Shown in pieces: positions 26,347 through 39,742 of a stretch of DNA of 64,000 nucleotides. The translations under genes and the position numbers were made by a program. The notes beneath the pieces were generated by a model. The model worked only from the letters and a program-made list of their open reading frames with translations. It searched no databases and was not told the DNA's origin. Position 1 is the first letter of the stretch, and each line of letters opens with the position of its first letter. This stretch comes from Callipepla californica brunnescens. Its lineage: Eukaryota; Chordata; Aves; Galliformes; Odontophoridae. The stretch lies in assembly GCA_023055505.1 (NCBI GenBank), contig JALIRH010000039.1, positions 496,001-560,000 on the forward strand, given 5' to 3'.

Positions 26347-29300
26347 AAGCTGTGCATGAAAGAAAAGCAGAACAAGCAATTCATTCATTGCTCCACATCA
26401 AGGGGCAGACCACCAGCCATCTCCAGGACAGCAAGACCCACCACATGCAACAGTTTCTTGGGAAGATGCACCCTAATACCTGCCCCCTTCCTTCAGCCTT
26501 TATTGCTCAGTGTGACCTGTTGCTGAAACATCCTTGTAGTCCAATAGGTCAGAGGTTCTTGTACCAGACTGCGATCAGCACTGTGTTCTGTCACAAATCA
26601 TGCACCATACCAGCTACTACAAAAATAAACGCTACCCCAGTCAAAACCAGTAATGAGGTTATCACCAACACATGTACTTCACTGGCAGCTTCACTGACAG
26701 TGAACAAGGCAAGAAGTCAAGCGAGCCAGTGCCTGAAAGACACTGAGAAACAGGAGCAGGGCCAAGCAGCGGGGAAACAAATTCTCCTTTGAAGCCAAGT
26801 GCAGTAATTACTGGCATGTTGCGAAGCACTCATTTACAAATGACTGGCTCGCTCCCTGCCCAAGTTGGTTGCAGCCTCACCTCAAGTGCTGCACACAGTT
26901 TGGGCTCCATAACACATGGACAGAAAACTACTGCAGACATCCAAAGGAAGACAGCAAAGACAGTGAGTGAAGGGTCTGGTGGGACCGAGGAGTGGCTGAG
27001 GTCCCTGGGTTAGGGAAAGGGTCTGCCTCAGAGGGCAGTGGGAACAGCCCCGAGCTGCCAGAGCTCAAGGAGCAAAATTACTTGAAAAGCAGTATAAAAT
27101 CCATCAATGCTTCAGGCTCTAAAAGCCATGTTTTGAGGGGTTTTTCCCTACTAGTTTCCTGTATTATATGCTTTGTAGCAGATAATGTTCCACAATGCCC
27201 ACAGAAAGCAGAACACTGCATAGTTACACTCCTGGAACTTAAGCACAAAGTTTTCTCCCTAATGAACAGACTGAAACAAACACAGTTGCTGAGAAGCTCT
27301 TCTCAGGTATAAGAGTCATTCTTTTGGTTAACTGAAATAGGCAGCACACAGTACAGACAGCCTCCAGGAAGCACTAGGATGCAGAATGTCTAAGATGAAC
27401 ACTGCAGCCCACTGCTCCCACCATGTCTGCAACAGAGGTGCACACCCACCAACTCCTCCTCCTCTTCAGCAATTACCATATCTGTACATTTGCCTTTTAA
27501 GAAACTGTCAATACACTGCAAATCAGAAAAAAACCTCAGTTCCACCTTCAAATAAGAAGTCAGTCACAGTTTGATCACAAAAAAGCATAGAGCATCACAG
27601 ACTACAATTTAGAGCCATCTGTTCCTACTCCCTATTCTTTTTGCTCATAGCCAGGGAGAAAGCACCCCCTCCTCCCATTTCCATTGGGTTTTTCAGCCCT
27701 GCCTTACCTGAGTTCACAGCTCCTCAGGCCCTACCATGAACCTTCATTCACCACCTGCAGACTTCCCCTTCTCTCTCCCCACCTCCCCTGCTCCCCTACT
27801 GATGTATTTTATTACACACACCTGTCTGTCCCTCTATCCAACCATTACACCTATTTGTAATCACTCAAATATCCAGGCACACATGCTGCTAGTTAATGCT
27901 AACTATATTAAACAGCTACTAGTAGATGCACCTGTCAGAAGCTAATGAGCAGGAAAGAAAATAAGATCATCTAGCAGGGACAGGGCTTGCCAGCAAAAGG
28001 TTTTGAAAGCAGAACATCAGAGTTGCATTCACAAGACACCTCTGGGAATCTGGGTCACCCTGTCACTGCACACTGAAAGCAGAGCCTCGGATGAGACAGG
28101 AGGAGCAAAAGGAGGAGCTGAAGGCAGCTTGAAATGAAGCAAGAATGAGGCATAAATTATGAAGGCAATTGCACAGCAATGCAGCCACGAAAATTATTCC
28201 TTCCTAGATGTTTTCAGATGAGAATACATTCTTCCTGCACGATGCACTGCCAGCTTCTGCCCTAAGGCAGGGAAATCTGAGCGCAACACAGAATGCAGAT
28301 ACCTGTTTGGAGATTCTGCAGACACACCCATCTTCCCTCCACTACAGTGAGTAGTAACATCCTAAAAAACAAGCAGATGTATTTGCTTCCCATTACATTA
28401 AAGCACACTGACTTCCCTTCATGGTCTTACCCGAAATGGGGCAAGTTGTGCAATGCTTTCTTCGCTGTCAAGAACTGCTCAAAATTCCACACTGGTGATG
28501 CTGAGAGCAAGCTCAGAGCACCAGCTCTCTCTGAACATTTCAAGCAGCTGAACAAGATGAAGTAGCGTAATACAAACAATGGTGTGCATCAGAATTCCCT
28601 GCTCTGCCGGAGAAACTGATGGAGCTGAACTGGTCTTAAGCAGCCAGAAGTATCTGAAAAACACATTTAACTGTGCAAATACTCATTTGTCTCTCTTCTC
28701 ATGGTTCTTTCTAAAAAAGAATTCAGTGACCAGTTTGCTGTTGCCATTCTCTTTACAGATGCCATCAGGAACATCAAAATAGTGAAAAACAAACACGGTA
28801 AAGGTGACTACCCAGAGCAAAACACAGACTAAATGAGAACAAAGTGAGGAATAGTACTCTGAAAACATATGCACGTTAAACACCTCATCAGTCTTTTTTT
28901 TTTATATCAGTATTTTTGATGTACACAAAGCAACCTTTTAGCTTCAGTGAAACAGCAGAACACAGAAAAAATACTATTTTAAGCTTAAATGGGAATTTAT
29001 TCTATAAGTCGAGGTGGCTGGAATATTTTCCTCTCGGAAGGCAAGATGGTTATTAGATGACACCTTTCACTGTACAATCTGAAAAGGCTTGGTTTCCCCA
29101 TGAGCTGGATGAACCAGGTGCACACACCAATGAATTGTGCCCTGCTGCATCAAAAAACAGGACTACAAACATCACACTTTTATACAGCTGTGATTCAGCA
29201 ACGGACTTAAAAAATGGTACAGAGTTGTAATGTGCCTCAAAAGAAACTCAGGAGGCTTCTTGCTTTGGCAGGCTGCTTGCATGCGCGCAGTAAGAAAACA

Positions 29301-31684
29301 CGCTGCACTTCAAACAAAGCAAAAGCACACTGCTTGAAACTGTGTGCTTAAGGTGCATAAAACTATAGCTGTACTACATCCAAACAACATACTGGAAATT
29401 AACTTATGTGTATGGGCTTGGAATGACCAACCAGTTTCAGAATAGTGGGCTAAGTCCTTGCTGACAACCCTAATTTTAACGTCTGCAGATGCTGAGGGGA
29501 ATGTTCTGCCTGTTAAGGACTTGTCACAGGGCTTCCCTGCCTCACAGGGGCGTAGAAGTGAAGTTTAAAAGTGGTATCTATAAAGCATCTCAAGATTCTT
29601 AGCAACAGTAGAGCTGGTAAGCACCTTGGCTCCGTTCTGCCTGCATTCTAATTATTTATCTTTCATTTAGTACTTAATCCTCCTTAAACTTATACAACTG
29701 AAGAGGTTTTCAAAACTTTATCCTCAGCAGGCTATAAATTTGATATACTGCTTGTGATAAAAATGCCATATCTGTAATTTATTCTACATATTTTGGCACA
29801 TCTTGTTCCTCGTTCCCTACTGCAGGCAGTAAAGACATTTGCACATCTCTGAATGTACAAGAGACTTAAGTCTGTACACAGACTGTCCACAAACTCTCCT
29901 GATATATTGCAAGTGTGAATCCAGATGAGGGATACTTTCCAATCAAAGCAGGTGCTTAATTCCTGTACCAGGGAACAGCGCACAGATACAGGATCTGATT
30001 TAACATTACTTAGAGGCCATCCAGTCCCAACCACTTCTGAGACTTTTCAGCACAAACTGCAACAGAAACTGGCTTAGAAATCAAGTTCCCATTTGGACAC
30101 TAGCAGAAAGCAAGGTAATGCAGAGGCATGCGCTGCTAAAAAAAATAATAAAAATAAAAATCTAGTTAAAGCCTTTTTCAGTGATTGTTTTCTCCAAACT
30201 TTAAAGAATGAGCCACAGAAAAAGAGTATTCCATCTCAGAACTGAGCACATCCAAGCACAGCTTGGTAATTTTGGGGTGATGTACACTACGGCAGTGGCT
30301 GTGGGGGAAAGGGAGCTGCAAGGGAAAGAAAGGAGGAAGCCAAATACAACACAGTTGTGCAAAGGTTGACATCACTACAGTAATTTCTGGCCAGCAGACT
30401 GACTTTTCCAGATGGCACTGATCAAAGCAGCCCTCATGAAAAAGGAATGTCAGGAGCCAGCTCGGCTCTTGTGCCACCTGAGGGTTGGCACAAAGGCTAA
30501 ATCTTCCCAGAACAGCTGTCTAACCCCATCCTGCACAAGGAGAGGAACTCAGTAAGGTTAGAATTCCAAAACAAATCTCATGATCACTTCGAATCAGCAT
30601 CTTGTGCTCATCAGCCACCTACACCAGCCCAAGCATGGTTATTTTAAAGTTGGCAGTTCTAGAATTAAAGAATTTTTATCCTTTTCATCCCAGATGAGTT
30701 TCCTCAGAATTGATGGCATATTCTTTAGTCTATAATCAAGGCCAACAGCTCTATGTTTATCATTCTACGCTTTGTCTTCAAACTGGTAAACACAATGCAA
30801 GCCCTCATGCTGCGCCATTAACACTGCTCCTGGGGCTGCAGAGGGGCTGCTCTCTCATGCAGTGCTGAATCAGCAGGCAGGATCCCTCCTTTTCCAGCCG
30901 TGTCTGCAGCTCCAGGCATGAAACCTTGCTTTGTCCCCAAGAACTTTCCAACAAGCTTTATCTCACAAAGTGCAGCAGCCGGTGCCTTGCTGATGCTTTA
31001 TGTAGAACTGTTATTACTGCACAAACAATGCGAGCTAAGTCATAAGAGAGAAAGGAAATCTTTTGATTCCAGCAAAAAACTTGCAAATGGAAAACAAACA
31101 CTTGATTCACAAGTGCTATAGCTGGAGAGGGAGAGAGTCAAGAACTAATCTACCATACTAATTGGATTGAAAGATTCTAAGTTGGTGGATTTTAGCGGCT
31201 GCATTAAAAAGCCATCTCCTCATCAAGGCAAGGAGCCAATGTAACGAAGAAAGGGCAGGAAACAAGTCAGTGAGTGCCATCCAAGGTTAAAAGAGGACTC
31301 TGTTATCTTTAAAATGGAAGGGCAGCTGATTTCCATGAAACACAGTTTCTGTCTTTTGCAATCTAAGGCTGTTTTTATTACCAAAATCAGCAACTGGAAA
31401 ATACATTTACCAGAGCATTATTCCCATCATTATAATAATAAAAGGGTCAATTAAAACTCAGTTAAGTGGTAAATATGTTGTGTAGTGGACTGACTGAACA
31501 GAGAATTTCAGTTAACTCATTAAAAACAAACAGCGCACAATAAAATAGCACAGCACCAGTTCTACCCTTCCAAATTTTGCAACTTTCCAGAGTATTACAT
31601 TTTCCAGAATAATTAAACAGAACTTTAAAAATGAAATTTCACGTTTGCTGCCACAGGAGATACCAAACCTGTCTTTGGTTATGG

Positions 31685-31716
31685 GAAAAAAAAAGAAAAA
31701 AAAGAAGAAGAAATAA
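31685..31716. repeat. A-rich/GA-rich low-complexity run
   Basis: A9, G, A8 then GAAGAAGAA. On the minus strand this produces a poly-phenylalanine stretch in an otherwise meaningless open frame. Confidence 0.8.
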
Positions 31717-34700
31717 GACAGATTTAATGAACTGGTATTCACATTATACCTATTAAATAGGAAACAACAGTTCTCAAAATCTCCTGTATGACAGTGATAT
31801 GGACAAGGGCTCAAATCCTGCATAAACAGGGTAAATAATAACATGCTAGTCCTTTCTGCAGTGTGCAAACAAGGCCTGAACTCACACATACGAGTTGTAT
31901 TTGGAAGTGAACACAAGCTGCTCTGCACACTCAGCTGCCCAAGGACTCAGCCCTCCAGCTGCACCAGCACAACTCTGAAGCATGTCCTGGCTAGGGATTT
32001 TTCCTTTCCTTTTCTACTACAACTACAAAGAATTAATTTCTAGGGGTTAAAGACCAGATCATGCCTTATTTCTTTACAAGGCAGGATAGTGGCCTAACAA
32101 GTATTAAGAACTGCAGCAGAAATAACTCATCTTAATCACGTAAGACCAAAAGGTTGATAACCATGTATTTCACATCTTACCACTAACAGCTGCTTTACAG
32201 TTCTTATAGGAAGAGTCTGCAATACCATTTACACCCTAAACCTCTCTAGTAATAAGTATAACTTCCTCTAAGTTTTATTTATACACTTCTCCTTTTTTCT
32301 GTCTCACCACTCAAAACGTTCATTGGCCAAAACCCAAGAGCACAATACCGCCAGTTTCGGGAAGAAACCTTAAATACCCACACAAAACACCCTCTCAAGC
32401 CCAAGCTCACATTCTGTAACCTGAGTCCATTTTTTTAATTAAAAAAGAGTAATACAGAAGCTCAGATTATCCCACCCTACCATTAAGCAGTGCAACGGGA
32501 TTGCACAGTGCCATTTTAATAGCCTGCTTCTTTAAGATGCCTTTAATTCTGCATTCAGCTTCAAGCCCCAAATGCTGCCAGCACTGTCTGATCTCAGCAT
32601 GACAAGGGAAAGTACCACAAGGTCTCTGCTCTGCTACAGTATTTCTGACAAACACAGCTGAAGAAAACTATATGCCTGGATTAGGAGGCTAACAAGTACT
32701 CCGCAAATTAATGATGAACTGCATTCATTTTATTTTTTGCTCTTGCTGAAGAAACCACCAAAGCTTTCTTCTGAAACCTCCGCTTCAACCACAGCAGGAA
32801 TGACTAATTAGAAGCACCCCGTCTAGGGTAGAAAGAAAAAGAAAGAAATAGTTTGTCTAGGCTTATGGAAATGTGGCTGTGTGCTTCGCTTTCTGCCTTT
32901 TCTTCTTGTCAGGCAAACAAAGCAGGAGGGTGGGAGGGGGAATGGCAGCACAAGCAATAAAACAGCCTCGGATATTCAAAGCTGAAAAGATGTTCCAACT
33001 GATGAAAGGCAACAAGATGAGGCCACTCGGTTCTTACTCCATTGTACCTGATAAGAGAACTTTGGATGGGCAAAATCTGTTCCCTCAGCATGGCTTAGCA
33101 GGGCACATTATGGCTTCAGAAGCATTACTGCATTTTTAATAATTCAGGAATCTGCCCGTGTCCCTCTTGATTAACATCTATACTGCAATTGTCCAAGCTT
33201 CACTGAGATTGTCATTCTGCTGTCTGGAAGTATCTGTAATTGCATATACCAGCTGTAATGGTTATTTCAGCTCTTCTGTGTATTTTAAATTTGGCATCCT
33301 AATGAAGGGGCAAATTTTGTGACAGCTGATGCCAAAAGTAAACCAAAAATGTGCCTATTAAAAATAAATTTGAAGAAATCAAGAGAAGAAAAAGAATGAG
33401 GGGGGGAATAGAAACAAAATCATCTACATACATACAAACACACATCTTACAAAAACTTCAGCAGAACCAGCAAATCCACGTTCAGTTTCCACTAAACCAT
33501 GTGAGGAGGAATGAATGCCCTAAAACCAGGATTGTTACAGAGGGTTTTGTTTTTGGTTTTTTTTAATGACTGCAAACAAATGATAAAAATCATTATACAA
33601 CAAAATTATCAGGGGGCAGGACTCCATTCATCTTCCCAATTAAATCTGTTTGTCTAAGCCACTTACATTACAGTCCAGATCTGTTTCAGAAGTTTGTGTG
33701 TCTAGATACACCAGGGCACAAATCAAAGTTCAATTTAGCTCCTGGTAAATACGAAACTCAATCTTAACGCTAGGTCTGCTAACAGAACCAACCTGTACTC
33801 CAAATCCAGACAATTAACTTTAGCTTGTTTCTGACACTCTGTAGAGGAAGATCTCTCTACTTAATAGATCTTACATTCATAGTAGGTGATGATGTTCTTC
33901 TGCTCACTGCAAGTGATTGTTTTACACTTAAATGAGCCTCTATAGCAACTTTGTTATTCAAAATAATTTATTTTCAAAGAGGAGGCAATCAGCAGCTCCT
34001 TCCATGGCAACCCAGCAAAGCCATGGTACTGTCAGCCACACACAAACGGACAGGAAGACAGACCACGAAGGACAAGACACTGTCTATCTTCAACGGTCTG
34101 GAAAAAAAACATATGTATTCTTTTCCACTGTCTGCAGCAATCTAATCTGTCCTGGTCCATGAGAGATGTGACAAGGTCTCTGCATTCTTACTGAGAGACC
34201 TTGGCGGTCTTGGTGTCTCCCAGGAAAAGGCGATTCGCATTCAGTTGAAAACTGCACAGTGAGAACAAATAGGAGCAAGACATGTGGTAAGAAAGTTCCC
34301 AAAGATATTAGCCCTTTGCATTCTCCTGGATCCTTCTGATTACTAAGGAGGAGACCATGACAACAGCGGAAAAGCCATTCACTGCTGACACTGGAGACAC
34401 AATGGCCAACTAGTACTTTGGGTGAAATAAATCACCCTCTAGCCGCTTTATTAATGATCTAGCCAGAAAGCTCATACTTCATTGCAGAAGATGAAAGAGG
34501 CAAGCAAACCAGGCTGTTCGTCGACAGGAATGCATTAATATTCATTCAGCTTTTTATATACTGCTGGTCAGATCAGGAGAGGAGCTGGGCACTGCCGCTG
34601 TGTCAGCACTCAGCAGGTTTTAGGACTCGATTACATGTGGGACTCCCAGTTGAATTCAAGATTAACAAGTGAAGCCAGACAGAACAACACCGAAAACCAC

Positions 34701-35364
34701 ATACACACCATATTGATGGCTCTCTGCTAATTTACACAACAATATGAGTCAAGACAGAAGCATCCTGAAACTTTACCAACTGCTCTATAATGTAAGCAGT
34801 AATAGAAAGCTGATACTTCCAGGAGGAAGCTGTGCTATCAGTGAGTGCACACACAGTCCAGTGGAATTTTCTGTATGAAATAAGCTTCTGGAGACAGCCT
34901 GCTCTTCAACCTCAGTGCAAATGCTTACGCACAGCTGTTCATTCACCAAATCCTCACTTCACTTCTCTGCATTGTGACTGCAAAACTGATGGCTGGAAAA
35001 ATGGAGTAAAAACAGCACCATGACGCTACAGCTTTGTTATTTAGTTTTCTTTCTTGCTTTCCTTGTAATAATACGAACACTCATCAGTCCACATCCATTA
35101 CTTTTCTCCCCAAAATAAATGCCAATTAAGTCTTACCAGAAATTCATTTTAAGTGAAACACATTAAGTAAAACACATTAAGGTGACTTGTGGTAGTATCA
35201 AACTTACTATGTGACCCATCAGTAACTCCAGGAATCAATATTTATAGCTCAGACATTGCTTAATCTGTCAATGATGAGAATTCAATGCTGCAGTAACACA
35301 TAACTCAATCCCCTTTCATTTCAAGCTCTGCAATACAGGAGCTCCCTGGAAAGTCTGTAAGCGT

Positions 35365-35565
35365 TCACAGAATCATTAAGGCTGGAAAAGCCCTCTAAGA
35401 TCTCTGAGCCCAACCCACCCCATCATGATCACTGACCACATCCTTCACTGTTCTTGAGCACCCCCAGGGACAGAGACCCCAGAACCTCCCTGGGCAGCTG
35501 AATTGCCTGAATACTCCCTCAGAAGAAATCTTTCCTAGAATACAACCTGAACCTCCTCGGTAAAA
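35365..35565 (-). mobile_element. 5'-truncated CR1 LINE (3' end at left)
   Basis: The plus strand reads TCACAGAATCATTAAGGCTG, then GCCCTCTAAGATC, GAGCCCAACCCACC, TTGAGCACCCCCAGGGACAG, CCTCCCTGGGCAGCTGAATT, AGAAGAAATCTTTCCTAGAA and ACAACCTGAACCTCC. This is the reverse complement of the CR1 3' region, so the element lies on the minus strand. About 200 bp remain. It has no coding capacity. Confidence 0.88.
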
Positions 35566-36042
35566 GCTTTGCACTAGACAAGATTACCCAGGCAGATTTG
35601 CAAGTCAATATTATAATACAGCTCTACTGGCAAATATTTATTCTCCTCCTACTGTGAGGCTATTCCTAGTGTGCAATGTTCTGCACGACACAATCAAAAG
35701 AGCCTCACCTGGCTTTTCTTTATTATTAAGAAATAAGATACTGAGACCCACCTGAGAATTTTCTGAGCAATAACACTGAAGAGACAACACATTCCTAAAA
35801 CTGTTTGCTAAGAGATTATTTTTTTTCCTTTTACACCTACATACCTATATTAAGGGAATACATTGCTCATAAGATGTACAAGAATAAAACCTTTGATGAT
35901 TAAGCTCGTAGGATAAGTATCCCATAGACAGCAGCAATTCATGTCTTCCCTCTTCCTTCAAATAGCCTGAACTGCTTAATGGAGAGAACAGATGAAAAAG
36001 CAGCAGCTTGGAAAAGTATTTAACTAACGCAAATGGCACAGG

Positions 36043-36059
36043 AAAAAAAAAAAAAAAAA
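36043..36059. repeat. Poly-A run (17 A)
   Basis: A pure A17 run in intron 2. No flanking target duplication or retrocopy was recognised. Confidence 0.9.
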
Positions 36060-38073
36060 GCTCTGCAAGATCTCTGTATCATGGCAGAGTAGGGAGCTGA
36101 AAGATTTTAAACATCACACGAATTTCTAATAGAAATGATAACCATATGTTGCTGAGATTTGGGATAGGAAGAAGGATGAGGTTTCTAGAGAAGGGAGAAA
36201 ACAAATTAGGTAACTATACTGACCATAAGTACCTATATAGTTGTTTTGTTGGCAATTCTAGTTTTAACGGGATACAATGTCTTCAGTTTCAGGGCCTAAG
36301 ATAATCACTGAAAGAGATTAAGAGGCAACTTTCACTGCTGGTTTTCTATCTGCCTTCTGGCACCATCCTTCTAAGCCCACCCAGTCGTGGGCTCTGAACA
36401 AAACAGAATAACCAAGTCCGTGTGCCTCCCCAGCACTCCCTGTGACGTGTCCTGCTCCAGCCCTAGCACAACCCACCAGTGACTGACTTCTGTGAGCACA
36501 ACTCTCCCATCAGTAAGGAAAAAACAAGAGTGACGAAGGCACAGTCAGTATTAATTCCTGCTATGTTTTGTTTTCACTTGAAAAATAATGGTTAAGCCAC
36601 TGAAAGTAAAATAAGCTTGCTTGGAAAGAGGCCTGTATGATTCATCTTCCATGTAGTTCTCACTTCTCTATTTAAAATCATTCATCCACACACGAGGTAT
36701 TCTCAGAGGAACTATCGATAAAGGACTGCACAGAAACCAAGCACCATGAGCAGATATTTTTAATTATCCAAACTGCACTGGAAACATGCACAGCTTTACA
36801 AGCAAACTTAAGGTCGGAGAGAAAAAGGAGTTAAAAAATAAAAACAAAAATCACAGCATCAGGCTGCACGCTATGAAAATTCTCCCCATGGAAACCCGGT
36901 CTGGTCTAAGACTGTATATCAACCCAGGTGAAACATTTTGGGCTACTGTAAATGAAGATAAAACATGCTGGCATCTGTGTGACAGACATGGCCACAAATA
37001 AATCAAGCAATACATGACACAGCATGCAACTTCTGGCTTTGAGCCTTTTATTTCTTTTTTGTCACATTAGGGTAAAAAGTTGCATTCAAAGACCACAACT
37101 GTCCCTGCAAGAAGAAGCCTCCCAACACCCTCCACCATTTCAGCAGAAAAGCGGGACAAATTCAAGTGTCTGAAGGGATTATGGGATAATAGGGAAGCCT
37201 GCTAACAAAAGCAGACAGCCACAGTGGCTTAAGGAATCCAAACAAACCCCCCAACATCTCCTTCCTCACTCAGTGCAAGGGCTTTGTGATGACACTGCTT
37301 GGCCTGAGAAGACACTGCCACCGATGTTTTCCTGCCTGAACTTTCCCAGTTGCTCTCCTCTGAGTCGCAGGCAAAACTCAACAAGCTCGAGGGACAAGCT
37401 CACACAGTTGATGACCGCATACTTGAACTACAGCGCATTTGCCACCAACATTTTTCCAGCAATAAAATACCCAGAGCAAAACTTTAAGAACAGCAGATAG
37501 TCACACCAACAAGGAAATGGGCTGAGCCTCAAAGATGTTTGTTGTGCCCTTACTGCATCCTGCTTCTCCTCACTTCTGATCTAGCAGAGAACTAAAACGA
37601 AAGCCAGAACTTGTGCTGAGTGCCTGGCACTGTGGTGCCCTCATCTTGTGCAGAACTGCCAGGTACTGTGCCGCCTGCATCACAGATGTGCTGCTCCAAC
37701 TTACACTCGTTGCTCTCCCCTAGTAGCCCTCAATTTCCATGGGTTCTTTCAGCTGAGAACTGCTGAGAGTATCATTTGAAAAAGTAATGTTCTGCACCGT
37801 CTCTAATTTTGAACAGTGAATGGATTCTGTTTAAACTATTTTTTTTCTAAACCAGTACAGAGGAATTTAAAGTTATTTTTAGTTCTGGGGATCTCAACTC
37901 AGGCAAACACAGTAGAGCCCCTTCCCACACTTCTGGCAGTTGTGACACTTCAAGGTAGCCCGGCTGCTTTGCAAGTAAACAAGATAAAATACATTATGGG
38001 TAATGCTTTTGATACAAAAAATTGTGTCCATTAATCCAGTGATGTTTCACAAAGGCTGGGAAGAATATTGACG

Positions 38074-38160
38074 TTTCCATTTTAAGCAACAATGCCCGGA
38101 GAGGTTAAGCGATTTGTCCAATGTCACATCAAAATTCAGATCAAGGCAAGGACAGACCAA
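38074..38160 (+). mobile_element. MIR-type ancient CORE-SINE fragment
   Basis: TTTCCATTTTAAGCAACAAT followed by GCCCGGAGAGGTTAAGCGAT, TTGTCCAATGTCACATC matches the MIR core in forward orientation (CCATTTTACAGATGAGGAAA..GAGAGGTTAAG-GACTTGCCCAAGGTCACAC). About 90 bp are recognisable. Confidence 0.65.
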
Positions 38161-38505
38161 CTTCTGAAAAGCAGCAGAGCAGCACAGATATCTTGCCTCA
38201 ATTCTCACAGGGTCCTGCCATCGCATCACAGCCATTCCTACTCCGTCTGTGTCTCACTTCTCCCAGCAGCTGTTATAGACACACACCGTGAGTGATCTGC
38301 ACCTCTGCCTCCCACTGTACACACTGCTTCTCAGTACCTTTCTCTGGTAAGCAGACCTGTAGCAGGACAGTGAGTTAAACACCCATCAATCCAGCTCCCT
38401 TGGATGCACACTGTTGATTTTTCTCATTGATTACACGGATACATCACAATTTTGTGAACACAGCAGTCCAGCAGGACATGAACTTTCCATCTCAGGCCGA
38501 GCCAG

Positions 38506-38565
38506 TGGCTGCTACAGGACATCAATCCTAAATACTGGCTGCTATCGAACACGTATCCTAAATCT
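38506..38565. repeat. Imperfect 30 bp tandem duplication (two copies)
   Basis: The unit TGGCTGCTA-(11 nt)-ATCCTAAAT-(1 nt) occurs at 38506-38535 and again directly at 38536-38565, with differences concentrated in the middle. It is a small local duplication of no obvious function. Confidence 0.75.
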
Positions 38566-39187
38566 TGCTCTGGGATTTACCTGGAACAGTCATATCTAGC
38601 AGAAGGGTATGATGTCAAAATGGCCTCCACAGCCCTATCTCATTGCGTAGAAAGAAATACAAGACAGGTTGCACTTTTGGTGATTTAGTGAAGTTGTCAA
38701 AGCTCAGAGCTATGGGAACATGGAAAAGGCTGGACAGAGTCACATACTGAAATGGCTCAGCAGAAGCTCACGAACAGATTTGTTTCCTCAGAGGCCACAG
38801 ACTGGCTGCAAGCTACTCAGGAGCCAGTTGTCTCTGGCTATTTTTAGGGCTGGGTGTCCAGATTTTCTTTAGGAAATTCACGTCAATCTTCAGCAAAGTC
38901 AGTAAAAGAACGAATCTGTGCAGAATAACCAGACTGTGACAACCTTGCATGTGGAAGTCTGACACCAGCACCATCCCCATTAGCGAGCACATTTCAGCAT
39001 GACAGATACAAGAAAAGCCACACAGAGTTAAAAGCCCCCTTAGTGCACAGGCACAGCCACATCACTACAGACCTGGTTCTTTTTTTAATAAAACACAAAT
39101 CAGCACTTAAAAGTTTAATTGCCAGGGCTCCAGTGTCCTATACAAACACAACAGTTCAGTTTTCTGTTTGATGAGCAGAGTGGAATC

Positions 39188-39320
39188 TGTTGGGGTTTAA
39201 CCCCATAGGCAACTCAACACCACAAAGCTGCTCGCTCACTTCCCAGATGGGACTGGAGAGAAAACAGGAAAGTTTAGAGTGAGAACTCATGGGCTGGGAT
39301 AAAAACAATTAAAGCATCAG
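39188..39320 (+). mobile_element. Avian endogenous-retrovirus-type LTR remnant
   Basis: The segment begins TGTTGGGGTTTAACCCC and continues with AGGCAACTCAACACCAC, CTGCTCGCTCACT, GATGGGACTGGAGAGAA, then CTCATGGGCTGGGATAAAAAC and CAATTAAAG. This series matches, in order, a common bird LTR family I recall but cannot name with confidence. No gag, pol or env coding sequence is next to it, so it is a solo-LTR-like fragment. The 3' boundary is approximate. Confidence 0.65.
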
Positions 39321-39722
39321 CCACAGGCACAAGCAAATTAAAATACTGGCAGGTCTGTCATTGTGGAAGCATTTTTTCTGTACAAAAATGGCCACATGAA
39401 GCCAGGATTCCCTAGTGACTTGCCACCTCGACATCTCTATTTGTAGTATGATATCCAACCACTAGATGTCTGTGTTATGGATCTATAACTTACCCCTGGT
39501 AGTGGCAGAAAAAAGATGGAGCTCCGGTTAGCAAGACAAGCTTGCTGCTTGGTCCATCTCAAAGACATAAGATTATGTGATCGTGCTGTTTTCCTATCAG
39601 TTCCACCACTTGCTAAGAATCATCTATCAGTCCAGCTGATTAATTTCAATCAAATCTGAAAACAAAGCAGGAGTCTATAAGACCTATCTTTACAGGAATT
39701 TGAAGATTACAAAAGTGACAGC

Positions 39723-39742
39723 AAAAAAAAAAAAAAAAAAAA
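39723..39742. repeat. Poly-A run (20 A)
   Basis: A pure A20 run is followed 25-50 bp later by an A/AAAC-rich stretch (39767-39793). No retroposon body could be identified to its left. Confidence 0.9.

Larger units (their letters stand above)
26347..39187. other. Intron 2 block without recognised genes
   Basis: The block contains one clear CR1 tail (35.4 kb), a MIR-like relic (38.1 kb), poly-A runs (31.7, 36.0 kb) and the 30 bp tandem duplication (38.5 kb). The stretch 34.43-34.57 kb is AT-rich, unique-looking DNA of possible regulatory type. Nothing else is recognised. Confidence 0.6.

Noticed and set aside
27580..27640. Possible CR1 tail (CATAGAGCATCACAGACTAC)
   Set aside because: Only the first few bases resemble CR1, and the downstream sequence does not follow the family.
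30000..30045. Possible CR1 fragment (GGCCATCCAGTCCCAACCAC)
   Set aside because: A single short match without the terminal repeat or further aligned blocks.
31512..31928. 138-codon minus-strand frame with a poly-Phe run
   Set aside because: The Phe run is the translation of an A-rich low-complexity tract. Nothing else in it is protein-like.
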